Assembly (NCBI GenBank): GCA_032622095.1
Contig: CP136069.1
Location: forward strand, 9,066,036 to 9,130,035
Reading direction: 5' to 3'
DNA: 64,000 bases
DNA from: Siphonodentalium dalli
Lineage: Eukaryota; Mollusca; Scaphopoda; Gadilida; Siphonodentaliidae
The translations under genes and the position numbers were made by a program. The stretch's first letter is position 1, and each line of letters opens with the position of its first letter. Of this stretch, positions 45,554 through 54,139 are shown piece by piece. A model generated the notes under the pieces. That model was not told the origin of the DNA, did not search any database, and saw only the letters and a program-made list of their open reading frames with translations.

Positions 45554-45734
45554 TCAAAGATTTCAATCGCTGTACAGGAAAATATCCTTCATCTATATTC
45601 TTCAGTATTATTTTAATTTCTCTTATAAACCAATTGTGTAGTAGTTGTTTTTTTATTTCTGGATTTATAGTTGACATGTCAATTAGCTGATTGTATATTT
45701 TCTCCAGTATTTCTGCGGGTAGTATTCTCTCCAT
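45489..45734 (-). CDS. F-box-like protein, N-terminal frame
   Basis: 81 aa from the ATG at 45734 (MERILPAEILEKIYNQLIDM). LPAEILEKIYNQL resembles the first helix of an F-box, and a helical segment with NWFIREIKIILKNIDEGY follows. The longer frame that extends upstream to 46070 reads through the GC-rich array and is not a credible N-terminus. The frame overlaps the next one (45185-45553) by 65 nt, so the two may be one gene with a frameshift, two overlapping genes, or a programmed shift. An F-box protein would suggest interference with host ubiquitin ligases or retention of a host-derived cargo (inference). Confidence 0.45.
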   Translation of the reverse strand: MERILPAEILEKIYNQLIDMSTINPEIKKQLLHNWFIREIKIILKNIDEGYFPVQRLKSLIARSEFETGYNESNVFKSLGI

Positions 45735-45780
45735 AATGAACTGACTCAATGACTCAATTTTCTTATTCTTATTGAGTATG

Positions 45781-46005
45781 CGAGGGAGGGGGCGGACCCC
45801 CAGGGCGGGGCGGGCGGACCCCCAGGGCGGGGCGGGCGGACGGACCCCCAGGGCGGAGCGGGCGGACGGACCCCAGGGCGGGGCGGGCGGACCCCCCAGG
45901 GCGGGCGGGCGGACCCCCCAGGGCGGGGCGGGGCGGGTCCCCCAGTGCGGGCGGACGGACCCCTCAGTGCGGGCGGGCGGACCCCTCAGTGCGGGCGGAC
46001 TCCTT
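45781..46005. repeat. GC-rich GGGCGGGCGGACCCC minisatellite, right inner end
   Basis: About a dozen units of GGCGGACCCCCAGGGCGGGGC type. Runs of three or four G at close spacing on the plus strand could form G-quadruplexes. It is longer than the mirrored left array, so copy number has changed since the arms formed. Confidence 0.9.
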
Positions 46006-46077
46006 TCGGACTTTGTACTCTCGATGTGTAACTGATAAGTAATGTTTGTTTTCTTATTTTCCAGGTTCAAATAAAAA

Positions 46078-46689
46078 ATGATTGATCAACTCGATGTTGA
46101 AGGAAACCAACGGACTGAAACCAACGAGAGAGCGTTCCATCCACAATGCTTAGTCCCGTTAGGAAATGACATTTTCCTATTCGACGGTCGATTCCTGGGA
46201 AACTTGTATATACACATAAGAGAGTGCGGTGAAGGTTCTGCAGGCCAAAAATTTCCGACAAAATCTGGAATAACATTAAATCTAAGGAGATTCAAAGAGT
46301 TGAAATCTTACCTATCAGATATACATCAAGAAGTGGTCAGTTATCGTACCGGGGAATCCGATGTATTCATGAGACGTCATATCGGTGGGAATTTCTTCAT
46401 TACTATAAAGAGCGGCATCCCGCGTGTTGACATTCGCAGGTATTGGCTGCCTGAACATTCAGATGATTTGTGTGCAACCAAATACGGAATATCTCTGACA
46501 TTCGACCAATTTGAAGAACTAGCTGGAGCTATATTCGTCCTGTGTGCCAATATTCCTGAAATTGATCAGACTGTGCAGTGCTATTTGACCGACGATCACC
46601 AAAACCAGGAAGGATCTTTAAGATGTATGGAATGCTGTCCCAACGGTGATAGAACATGTTTGATTAACCGGATGCAGACATTGATCTAA
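46078..46689 (+). CDS. Protein with two tandem PC4/SUB1-like domains, right copy
   Basis: 203 aa, near-identical to the left copy. Differences include MIDQLD versus MTDQPD at the N-terminus and PLGND versus PLEND near residue 28. Both PC4-like repeats and the CMECC tail are kept. Upstream, TTCTTATTTTCCAG (46051-46064) precedes the ATG by 13 nt and resembles a 3' splice site. The gene is followed after 11 nt by the TBP homologue on the same strand, forming a two-gene transcription-factor unit that runs towards the capsid genes. Confidence 0.82.
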   Translation: MIDQLDVEGNQRTETNERAFHPQCLVPLGNDIFLFDGRFLGNLYIHIRECGEGSAGQKFPTKSGITLNLRRFKELKSYLSDIHQEVVSYRTGESDVFMRRHIGGNFFITIKSGIPRVDIRRYWLPEHSDDLCATKYGISLTFDQFEELAGAIFVLCANIPEIDQTVQCYLTDDHQNQEGSLRCMECCPNGDRTCLINRMQTLI

Positions 46690-46700
46690 ACATTACTCCT

Positions 46701-47222
46701 ATGATGCTACGAATAACTAATGTCGTATGTTCTGCAGATTTGAACTGTTCTATTAATCTAAGGGATTTGACACTCGGCTGTTCGAACATTGAATACAATT
46801 CCAAAAAGTTTAGCGGAGTTGTATGGAAACATTCTAAATTCGGTGGATGTTGCCTCGTGTTTAACACGGGTAAAATCGTTAACGGGCGTTCTGATAATGT
46901 CAAACAGACACGCGTTCGACTGCGTCGATACGCTCGACATATTCAAAAATGTGGTTGGCGAGTGAGATTAAATTCCATAAAAATTTTGACAATGTCTGCA
47001 TTTTGTCAGTTAAATGGAAAACTTGACTTAAACGTTTTAGTGAAACTTATGGAATGTTCTTACGAATTAGAGCTGTTCCCTGCGGCAATGTTCAGACGTG
47101 AGAAAATACATTTTACATGCTTTCATAATGGAAAAAATGTGATTACGGGCATTAAAAGTGAAAAGCAGATGTTAAATATTGTATATCCTACTATATGTGA
47201 ACTTGAGTTACTTTCAGAATAA
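46701..47222 (+). CDS. TATA-binding-protein homologue, right copy
   Basis: 173 aa with both TBP repeats. It differs from the left copy by lack of one Val in GKIVNGRS, within the loop after the first FNTGK strand. The four groove-inserting phenylalanine positions are retained (F37, F54, F126, F141). Preservation of an uninterrupted frame in both arms, while several other genes are broken in one arm, argues that the frame was functional until recently. AATAAA overlaps the stop (47218-47223). Confidence 0.9.
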   Translation: MMLRITNVVCSADLNCSINLRDLTLGCSNIEYNSKKFSGVVWKHSKFGGCCLVFNTGKIVNGRSDNVKQTRVRLRRYARHIQKCGWRVRLNSIKILTMSAFCQLNGKLDLNVLVKLMECSYELELFPAAMFRREKIHFTCFHNGKNVITGIKSEKQMLNIVYPTICELELLSE

Positions 47223-47223
47223 A

Positions 47224-47374
47224 TATATATATGTATCGATTATCTTTTTTTTCATTCGGGGAGGGCTCACATACCTTTGTTTTTTGGCTTTTGACAAAAA
47301 AAAAATTGTTTTTTTTTTTGGCAACAGACCTAATACACCTCACCCCGCCTCCCTCCACAACCCCCTCAACCCAG

Positions 47375-47418
<44 letters not shown>

Positions 47419-47538
47419 ATTTTCCCAGTCATACATATGATAATATAAGAACGATAAATGATTGTATTTACAATATTTTATTTATATACATAATATAATT
47501 TAAAGAGTGTTTCTCTCGTTGTCGCTAATGAAGAGCGT
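47224..47538. other. Convergent intergenic region, right arm
   Basis: Mirror of 43375-43664 with an expanded TA microsatellite (about 47376-47416). TTTATT at 47477-47482 is the complement of AATAAA for the leftward gene cluster. AATGAAGAGCGTTTAC lies at 47527-47542. Short ORFs here translate simple repeats. Confidence 0.6.
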
Positions 47539-47985
47539 TTACAGAATATATTTCAACATAAAATCCTTAATAATTAAATCATTATACATATAATTATTGG
47601 CACTGAAACGCCTCATTATATTTTCTAGACTGTATCCACACAGTTTATAGAATGCAAAGTATATGCAATAGGGACCGCATATATTAGAACCCTGTAATCT
47701 GTAATCATTACACTCGTAACGAGGTCCATTCAATAACAACACGTGTTTAAATCGTCCGTTGTAACACTCGGGCTTTAACCCCATAGGGTCGAAGAACTCT
47801 GATAGTTTATGTTCATGGAATATCATCAATATCCAGTGGCGTCCAGGTTGGTTACTCTCGTCCGTGTTAACTATATACATCCGGGGATATTGGATATAAA
47901 GAGGTAATTTGTCTATGGGACAAACATCTATCTCATTATGGTTTGTGAAACTATTTATCGCCCTCATGAGTCCGCGTGTATTCAT
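47539..47985 (-). CDS. Adenain-like cysteine protease, right (intact) copy
   Basis: 148 aa. The adenovirus-protease order is visible: H50 (GRHWILMIF), D66 (FFDPMG), Q98 and C103 (LQGSNICGPYCIYF), then a C-terminal helix region ending KDFMLKYIL. In this family the enzyme cleaves capsid and core precursors during virion maturation. The ATG shares a base with the capsid stop (TAATG). The length is somewhat shorter than typical adenains. The left copy has lost two bases near its end. Confidence 0.9.
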   Translation of the reverse strand: MNTRGLMRAINSFTNHNEIDVCPIDKLPLYIQYPRMYIVNTDESNQPGRHWILMIFHEHKLSEFFDPMGLKPECYNGRFKHVLLLNGPRYECNDYRLQGSNICGPYCIYFAFYKLCGYSLENIMRRFSANNYMYNDLIIKDFMLKYIL

Positions 47986-49247
47986 TATTCAATGCAAACT
48001 TTACGACTCTCGTCAACTTTGAGAGCGGCAGGAAATTTGGCATAAACAATTACAGTACAATTGTCTTTCAAAGCCGATGAGAATTTAATCAAAAGGCGTG
48101 TGTGACCTTTCAGAGGTATGACTCTATCGTGATTAATTCCTTGCGGGTTTATCCGATATATGCAATAACCTTTCGCATAATCCTCATAAGTAATATGAAC
48201 GGCTTTTCGTTTCACATCTTTTATTATCGTATTGTAAGCTTCTACATATTCCTTACTGGTAAAGTTCGGTTGTAGTGCTTGGGCGGGCATAGACTGCCCG
48301 TTGACGTAAAATGCGACGAAGTTGCATCCAAAAGTCGCAAAGTTGAACGGGTTCTTATCGCGTGAACCGCTTTCAGCCTTTGATGATACTAAGCCAATAA
48401 TACAGCTACTGGGTACGTCTCCTTGAAATAGATTATCTTCTCCCAAACTGAATGCACATTTTGACACTGTATACGTCTTTATGATAGATTTTGAAAAAGG
48501 ATAACACGCATTGCTTTTCTTGAGTGACTCAGTATGACTGAGTAATACAGCCGGGTTAACTTTCACAGTCGCTAGTCTCAAATTAGCTTCCTGTATTTTC
48601 AACTTGTATGTCTCAGTGGTTCCCGCATACATCAGTCTAAAAACATCTCTCGTCTGCCAGAATTTTAACGTGAGCGGGAGACCATTTAGTAGTAATTTGT
48701 CCTGTTGGAAGAAGTCAAGCTGAATTGATCCCATAATATCCATTATTTGACTAGTACGGGTTGTTTTGGACCTGTAATACAGGCCAGAGTTCCCGATTTT
48801 CGAATCTGCCAGGTCCATACCACCTGCCGTGTCCTTTTCGAATGCTTGTCCATGTAGCTGTTCCTTACGTTCAGTTTCTAAGAGTACATCGAAATATGCT
48901 TTGTATGGATAATTCGGCCCGACTTGACTCACGGGAACTTGCTGTATATTCAAATCTACCTGCGAAAATATTGAATGTAGGGGTGCATTTATCAGACCCA
49001 CATCGTCATTAACGGTTAGAGCCGAACCATCTTGCTTGGTTATTTTGAGTTTGAGAAGTAGCAATGTGCGTTTGAGGTCCATGTAGGTTGTGGCCATGGC
49101 GGGAATATTGAACTCTAAAGCTGCAGTGTCTGTCAGCTGATTCACGGGTCTGTAGTTTATCCATTCCGTCGATTGTTTTCCGCTGTCAACCGCAGGCGAT
49201 TCAAATAATGCCAATTTATCGGTATGGTACTCTCTGTATTCATTCAT
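47985..49247 (-). CDS. Major capsid protein (double-jelly-roll type), right copy
   Basis: 420 aa, open throughout. Differs from the left copy at six positions (for example DSGK for DSGI, SKIG for SKSG, RLLIKFSSALK for RLEIKFSSVLK). These differences give a direct measure of divergence between arms since the palindrome formed. Family assignment as for the left copy. It would form the hexon-like shell of the virion. Confidence 0.9.
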   Translation of the reverse strand: MNEYREYHTDKLALFESPAVDSGKQSTEWINYRPVNQLTDTAALEFNIPAMATTYMDLKRTLLLLKLKITKQDGSALTVNDDVGLINAPLHSIFSQVDLNIQQVPVSQVGPNYPYKAYFDVLLETERKEQLHGQAFEKDTAGGMDLADSKIGNSGLYYRSKTTRTSQIMDIMGSIQLDFFQQDKLLLNGLPLTLKFWQTRDVFRLMYAGTTETYKLKIQEANLRLATVKVNPAVLLSHTESLKKSNACYPFSKSIIKTYTVSKCAFSLGEDNLFQGDVPSSCIIGLVSSKAESGSRDKNPFNFATFGCNFVAFYVNGQSMPAQALQPNFTSKEYVEAYNTIIKDVKRKAVHITYEDYAKGYCIYRINPQGINHDRVIPLKGHTRLLIKFSSALKDNCTVIVYAKFPAALKVDESRKVCIE

Positions 49248-49567
49248 GGTTTATCGAAAAAAGTTTTCACTTTCTTAGGATTATGAGCCAAACCGCTAGG
49301 TAACACTCTCTTATTGGTTTTCTTGGACGCCTTACGTGCTTGTGTCAACTTATTTTCTGCAACTTCGGCTTTGGCCATTTCAATCGCTTGCGCGACGGGT
49401 GTCACTACGTTAATATGTGGTTTTAGAACGTCTTCTTCACTATCACTATTTTGAGTTCTGTCAATAAAGTAGCGACCCTCATTATCTGGCCTTAACTTCC
49501 CATTAATCATGTCCCTGAAATGTTTTCTCCACTTTTCAATATCGGCTGGAATATACGTCATCGACAC
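49244..49567 (-). CDS. Conserved small protein between penton and capsid genes, right copy
   Basis: 107 aa, identical in sequence to the left copy, with the VVTPVAQAIEMAKAEVAE helix and Lys-rich end. Overlaps both neighbours (32 nt with the penton gene, ATGA with the capsid gene). Confidence 0.7.
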   Translation of the reverse strand: MSMTYIPADIEKWRKHFRDMINGKLRPDNEGRYFIDRTQNSDSEEDVLKPHINVVTPVAQAIEMAKAEVAENKLTQARKASKKTNKRVLPSGLAHNPKKVKTFFDKP

Positions 49568-49973
49568 GTTTCTTCAGATGTAGTGTACAAGTCACTCTTT
49601 TTTCTGCATTTATTTTAGAAAGTTTATCGCCTCTTATAAAAATCCTGAGACGCTGAAGTTTATCCTGCCTTACGTTTATGTAGAATGAGTCCTCAAAACT
49701 CCGCCAATCACCCGTATCACGTGTGTCTCTCTTTATAACCCTGAGGATGGGGGATGATGTGTCGCAGGCTATTGATTCTCCGCATATGTCCGAGCAAATA
49801 TATAATAAATCCGTGTCTATATGATCAGTTATATTTATGTCTTTCAAACAACATAACCACGTTCCTTCCAATATTAATACACCAGGTAACTCTATTGTGA
49901 AGTCGAGAGGACGATTATCTGGATATTTATCTATGGAATCGTCGCTAGTCAGGTACAGATAATAATTATCCAT
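49536..49973 (-). CDS. Putative minor capsid/penton protein, right copy
   Basis: 145 aa, same as the left copy except near the C-terminus (LHLKKRVDD). Strand-rich pattern and position before the capsid genes suggest the single-jelly-roll vertex protein of this virus-like class. Lies 11 nt after the membrane-protein gene. Confidence 0.7.
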   Translation of the reverse strand: MDNYYLYLTSDDSIDKYPDNRPLDFTIELPGVLILEGTWLCCLKDINITDHIDTDLLYICSDICGESIACDTSSPILRVIKRDTRDTGDWRSFEDSFYINVRQDKLQRLRIFIRGDKLSKINAEKRVTCTLHLKKRVDDVYSSRY

Positions 49974-49984
49974 ATGACTAGTTT

Positions 49985-50476
49985 CTAATTTTTTTTCAAA
50001 AGAGAATCAATATTCATCTCTTCTCTTATAGTTTTATCAACATCACTGAATATATACTTGAAGTCAGACCACTGGTTACACGGAATACTTATAATCGTCG
50101 GAGTGTTATTCACAACTCGCCTAATGTCTGTATAAATGTGCCCTTGATTATTACATACTGTTACCGTAATGTTTGATCGTATTGTCCACTTTTTCACGAA
50201 CCCACAGGGGTGTTGTTCGTAATCATGGGGGTGTGACTCATTCGTATGACGTAATTCATAGTCCACCGGCTCACGCGGTATCTTCTTTGGAATTAAAATA
50301 ACTGGTAGTGACAGAGTTATTGCCATAATAGTAATTCCTATCCATTTAAGGAGATTCATATGTAGACGACCGCGTTCTGTTTGAAACATATTCGTCAAGG
50401 TATCTGTTATATTATCCATGATTGTAATGGTTCCCGTGGATAGCTTACTCTTATTAATTTTGATATCTGTCGACAT
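49985..50476 (-). CDS. Small membrane protein, right (intact) copy
   Basis: 163 aa. One clear hydrophobic segment (WIGITIMAITLSLPVILI, about 45-62), preceded by a polar Thr-rich N-terminus and followed by a soluble region with a second conserved part (WTIRSNITVTVCNNQGHIY). Topology is single-pass. A membrane-linked virion or entry/assembly role is possible but not shown. The start overlaps the integrase end by 23 nt. The left copy has lost the membrane segment. Confidence 0.7.
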   Translation of the reverse strand: MSTDIKINKSKLSTGTITIMDNITDTLTNMFQTERGRLHMNLLKWIGITIMAITLSLPVILIPKKIPREPVDYELRHTNESHPHDYEQHPCGFVKKWTIRSNITVTVCNNQGHIYTDIRRVVNNTPTIISIPCNQWSDFKYIFSDVDKTIREEMNIDSLLKKN

Positions 50477-51563
50477 CGGACTCTAAAATCCATGAATTAA
50501 ATTTGTCAGGCCATGAATGCCAGTGCACCATGACTTCAGTTTGACCCTTTCGTTTCCTCTTTTTAACAATTTTATCTATTCTGTACACTGTATCGTCATC
50601 AACGCGCACCCTTTGAAGTTCTGACTCGTAGAAAGCGCCCTCAATGGTTTCATCCAAGAAATCTGTCAATGTATACAAGGGTATGTTCTGCATGTAAAAC
50701 TTCTTAGTCACTTTGAACAACTCTCCGGTCCATTTCTGAGAATATTCTCGGTCAAAAACTGCTTTGGTGTGTGATATTCTAACGATATCATTTACATTGT
50801 ATTTGAACTTTTTCTTCAATTTACTTTTAACACCTCCCTTCTGTCTTATTAACCACTGATCAAGGCGAGACTCATCTTCATTCTCAACAGTTATTGAGTC
50901 AGGGGTGGTACACAAAGAACGATGTATTGTATGGTTATAACTTTTCACAATATCTTGTAGAATGTCGATATATCTAGCATTATTATGCTTTATCATATAA
51001 CGTGAAATCTTCTGCTTTATAGTTTTTATGACCCGTTCCGAATAATTGGCTTTCATTTCGTTTTGCGTAAAAATTTGAGATATATGAAGACCCTTAAGGT
51101 AACTTTTGACCCGTTTGTTTGTGAATTCCGAACCGCGGTCCGTTCGGAGGAGGCGAGGGGTTCTTCCACCTTCAAATATATGTTTCATAGCATTGATCAC
51201 ATTAATTGCAGTTTTTCTCTTTATAGCTTCGCACCATAACTTCCTAGAAAAAATGTCAATCATTATTAACACGTACGTGTAATTGTCGTTGTCTTTGGAA
51301 ACATCATTCATATCCATGAGGTCTCCATCCCATTGACTGTCAGAAGCGTTTACAATAACACGAGACCTCGGGAATTTTCGTCTAACACTTTTTGTTAGGG
51401 AATAACTTTCATGATTTTGTAGCCACGCCACAATCTCGCGCTTGGAAATGATGTGCTTATTTTCAGATTTTACAGTCTGATGCAACTTTGTAGCTCCTGA
51501 GTACGATGCGGGGTGACCCGGATTAAAATAAATAGAACTCAAATAATCTTTCCAATCGGCCAT
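50454..51563 (-). CDS. Retroviral-type DDE integrase with chromodomain, right (intact) copy
   Basis: 369 aa from the first ATG (MADWKDYLSS). DDE residues are D81 (QWDGDLMDM), D142 (LLRTDRGSEF) and E176 (ANYSERVIKTI). The C-terminal chromodomain core VMVHWHSWPDKFNSWI is complete here. This is the F54H12.3 type of transposon-derived integrase, which in Mavericks joins element ends to host DNA with 6-bp duplications, as seen at this locus. Chromodomains can direct integration to modified histones (family knowledge). Confidence 0.93.
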   Translation of the reverse strand: MADWKDYLSSIYFNPGHPASYSGATKLHQTVKSENKHIISKREIVAWLQNHESYSLTKSVRRKFPRSRVIVNASDSQWDGDLMDMNDVSKDNDNYTYVLIMIDIFSRKLWCEAIKRKTAINVINAMKHIFEGGRTPRLLRTDRGSEFTNKRVKSYLKGLHISQIFTQNEMKANYSERVIKTIKQKISRYMIKHNNARYIDILQDIVKSYNHTIHRSLCTTPDSITVENEDESRLDQWLIRQKGGVKSKLKKKFKYNVNDIVRISHTKAVFDREYSQKWTGELFKVTKKFYMQNIPLYTLTDFLDETIEGAFYESELQRVRVDDDTVYRIDKIVKKRKRKGQTEVMVHWHSWPDKFNSWILESDVDRYQN

Positions 51564-51657
51564 ATTGTTCACAGCGATATCCAACGTTTCTTCTTTATCT
51601 TAGTCAGCCTACCGGCGATTATACCTGGAGGTCTAGATATTTCAAGCTTAATCTCTC

Positions 51658-51948
51658 TTATTTTCTTTTTTCTTTGCGTGTGTGTGTCTTTTTCGATGTA
51701 TTATTAGATGTGTTAACTCCTGATTTTTCGATTACCTCCTGATGTTCAGTCGCTTGAACTGTATTAACAATCTGATTATTCATCGGGTCCCTTTGTTTAT
51801 TCATTTCGTCAGAATGGCTACTATTGTTTGCCGAGATGTCGCTGTGTTCAATATCCGGCTCCGATGAAACTTTTTTGTGTTCACTTTTTTCTGTGTACAT
51901 CATATATCTTTCATACGGGATCAAAACAGTTTTCTTCACAGACTCCAT
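51658..51948 (-). pseudogene. Basic, Ser/Asn-rich protein, right copy, frameshifted
   Basis: Same gene as 39153-39533. In the Lys-Thr-His-Thr region a CACACACACG run replaces CACACACTAGG with a net one-base loss, shifting frame and ending the protein about 30 residues early. The basic RPPGIIAGRL tail is therefore lost, although its codons remain downstream. Confidence 0.8.
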
Positions 51949-52271
51949 CACAAAAACTGTTTCAATTTAGGTTCAACGATGTTCAACATCAAAGCAATGG
52001 CGGTTGAGTGATTATTCACACTTTTTCTTTTCCTCAACAAGCTCACAGATTTATCACCCAAGAATATATAAAATGATTTATATCGCCGTAATTTAGCTTT
52101 TTGTTGAACTGTAACTGTTAAAATTTCATGTAGTAAATTGACCGTAATTTCAACCAGAACTTTCAACTGATTATTAGTTATCGATGTCAATAATGCGTTT
52201 CGTTGAGATCTTGATTGTGTTGATGTCAATATTCTGACAAAATTCAACTCCTTACGTAATAATCGACTCAT
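51948..52271 (-). CDS. Conserved small basic protein of F54H12-type Mavericks, right copy
   Basis: 107 aa, one residue different from the left copy. Helical LTSITNNQLKVLVEI and KLRRYKSFYIFLGDKSVSLL segments are kept. The stop overlaps the next ATG (TGATG) as in the left arm. Confidence 0.75.
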   Translation of the reverse strand: MSRLLRKELNFVRILTSTQSRSQRNALLTSITNNQLKVLVEITVNLLHEILTVTVQQKAKLRRYKSFYIFLGDKSVSLLRKRKSVNNHSTAIALMLNIVEPKLKQFL

Positions 52272-52310
52272 TTTATCGTCACGACTCAGCTCCGATACTG
52301 CCCCTTCTTA

Positions 52311-52976
52311 TTACGTAGTAGGTACATAAATTATAGGGTCTTGGTTGGGAATTACGTCTGTTCGTAGTCTGTATTTATCTTCAGTGTGAGGGGACATATC
52401 TATTATAAGATACGCAAATGGTTTCTTCATACAATCCTTGTATGCATCAATGAGTACTTTAGATTTACCGGGATACAATTGTCTACCCAATGTGGAAATT
52501 TGTGATCCATCCCTCAAATTTTTGAATAAAATTAGATATCCTGTGTTTAAGGCTATAGTTCTCGCAGCCTTGCCTTGTGCGTATAAATTTTGTGAAATAA
52601 ATAGCACCGAAAGACAGCGATGATGAGTTTGCTGCGTAAATAGTAATTCAATCTCTTTTTGGTCAATAATACGATGCATCAAGTCGTCTAATATTAACAT
52701 ATTATGTTTACCATCAGCAAACTCTTCGATTTCTGTTTGGGTAGGTAATCCTTGATGCATGACCAAATTTTCGATTGATGATTCAATTTCATCATAGAAA
52801 TTTTGATAAATACCGTAACAGTACATTATTTTCTTAGGTGGATCTCTAGAATACATTCCACTAAGATTTTGTAGGAATCTGTAGACCCATCTCGTCTTAC
52901 CAGAACCAGTTGGTCCATTGATGCAAATACTAGAACAAGGTTCAAATGGTATGGCGCTATGGTTAGTTGACCCCAT
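52311..52976 (-). CDS. Packaging ATPase (FtsK/HerA-like), right (intact) copy
   Basis: 221 aa. Walker A GPTGSGKT (21-28) and Walker B MLILDD (93-98) are followed by LSVLFISQNLYAQGKAART and the ALNTGYLILFKNLRDGSQI block characteristic of A32/FtsK-type genome-packaging ATPases of Mavericks and related viruses. It would translocate element DNA into capsids. First gene from the end of the arm, with a TATA-like TATATAAG 42 bp upstream of the ATG (53018-53025 in + coordinates). Confidence 0.93.
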   Translation of the reverse strand: MGSTNHSAIPFEPCSSICINGPTGSGKTRWVYRFLQNLSGMYSRDPPKKIMYCYGIYQNFYDEIESSIENLVMHQGLPTQTEIEEFADGKHNMLILDDLMHRIIDQKEIELLFTQQTHHRCLSVLFISQNLYAQGKAARTIALNTGYLILFKNLRDGSQISTLGRQLYPGKSKVLIDAYKDCMKKPFAYLIIDMSPHTEDKYRLRTDVIPNQDPIIYVPTT

Positions 52977-54139
52977 TTTTTGTTCACTGTGTCCTATTTA
53001 TTAGTAGCTATACAGTTCTTATATACATCATAAGTAAACATTTGTTATGGAAGGCGTGTGTAGAGCAGCTTTATATGGGTCGAAAGCGTGGTCTGATAAT
53101 GTTGATGGAAGAGAACGTGTAGGTTGAAGAGGCTATGGGTGGAACGAATATCTTCGGTGAAGATACAGGTGTCATTGTTATAACAACATTACGTAATAAC
53201 TTCAATTATTGAGTGTCTCATGACCTGTACATATTATGTATGCATATTTTTTGGATAACTAATTATCGCGTTAATGCTAACAATGACACAGTTTATCAAC
53301 CTTACGTGATAATAACCCGTTAAACAACTAATGTTGTTCAGACAAGATATCGATAATTGAACGACTCTGACCACATATAACTGTCAACGGGATATAATAG
53401 AAGTCATTTGGTAAACCAATGTGCGACTATTTTCGACATTGTTACCCCCAATGTGGCGTGTACATACTTGAAAATTTGTTCCATCGAATATGTCAGTTCA
53501 TTCTGGGGTTGTAATTTCGCATTACCCTCTTCGTCCGCTCATGATTCAACATAGTACATCTCAATACTTCCAATAATTCGCGATAATACACACCTGTGAT
53601 ATACTCAATAACTTCATCGGGATAGAGAAGTAAAGAATAAACGCTCTTTATTATTCATGTAAGAGTAATGGTGTCAAATTATTTCAGGTATGACAATTAT
53701 ATGATGCATGGACTGCGTCTGATTGATAAACACTGGAATGTATGCATTCATACCGATGGTCACAATGTCCAAAATTACAGCGACTCGGACCTGTCCATAC
53801 ACATATAATTGGTATAAAGCTATTTCTAAACATCGATTAATAAAATTAACAGAGTTTCATGAAAAATATTTAAAATTTGTTTGAACAAAAATAACGAAAG
53901 ATATTACACGCAAATAATTTAAAAAACATTCGACATTTAATAGTCGGCCGAGATTTGGGTAAGAGACCGAAAACTCGTTAGAAATGTTTTGAGATTTAAA
54001 AAAAAAAAAAAAATTGAAAATTTTGAAAAAATAATTTGGGTTTTGAAAAAAAAACAAATTGGGAATATTTTAGTACAAACAATTTTACCCGCCAAAAAAT
54101 CTATTTTTAGATGTGCAGGTAACGAGACCCCCATACTAC
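52977..54139 (-). promoter_or_regulatory. Right terminal non-coding region
   Basis: Mirror of 36962-38124, including CTTATATA at 53018-53025 (the ATPase TATA candidate), AACGCTCTTTATT at 53640-53652 and A runs near the terminus (53998-54013). No gene is supported. Because both ends of this element are the same original end, both termini presumably carry the same replication and integration signals. Confidence 0.55.

Larger units (their letters stand above)
45014..45774. other. Single-copy core between the two arms
   Basis: This is the only part of the element present once (about 760 bp). It starts with TATAAAGAGCGTTAG (45016-45030) and contains the F-box-like gene plus a long T run near 45163-45188. 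If the palindrome arose by snap-back of a linear element, this is the turnaround point. Confidence 0.8.

Noticed and set aside
44821-46070. Pro/Ala/Arg-rich ORFs through the GC arrays (plus and minus)
   Set aside because: The minisatellite unit has no stops in several frames, so the ORFs follow from composition. They change length between arms, and the F-box-like frame has a better internal ATG.
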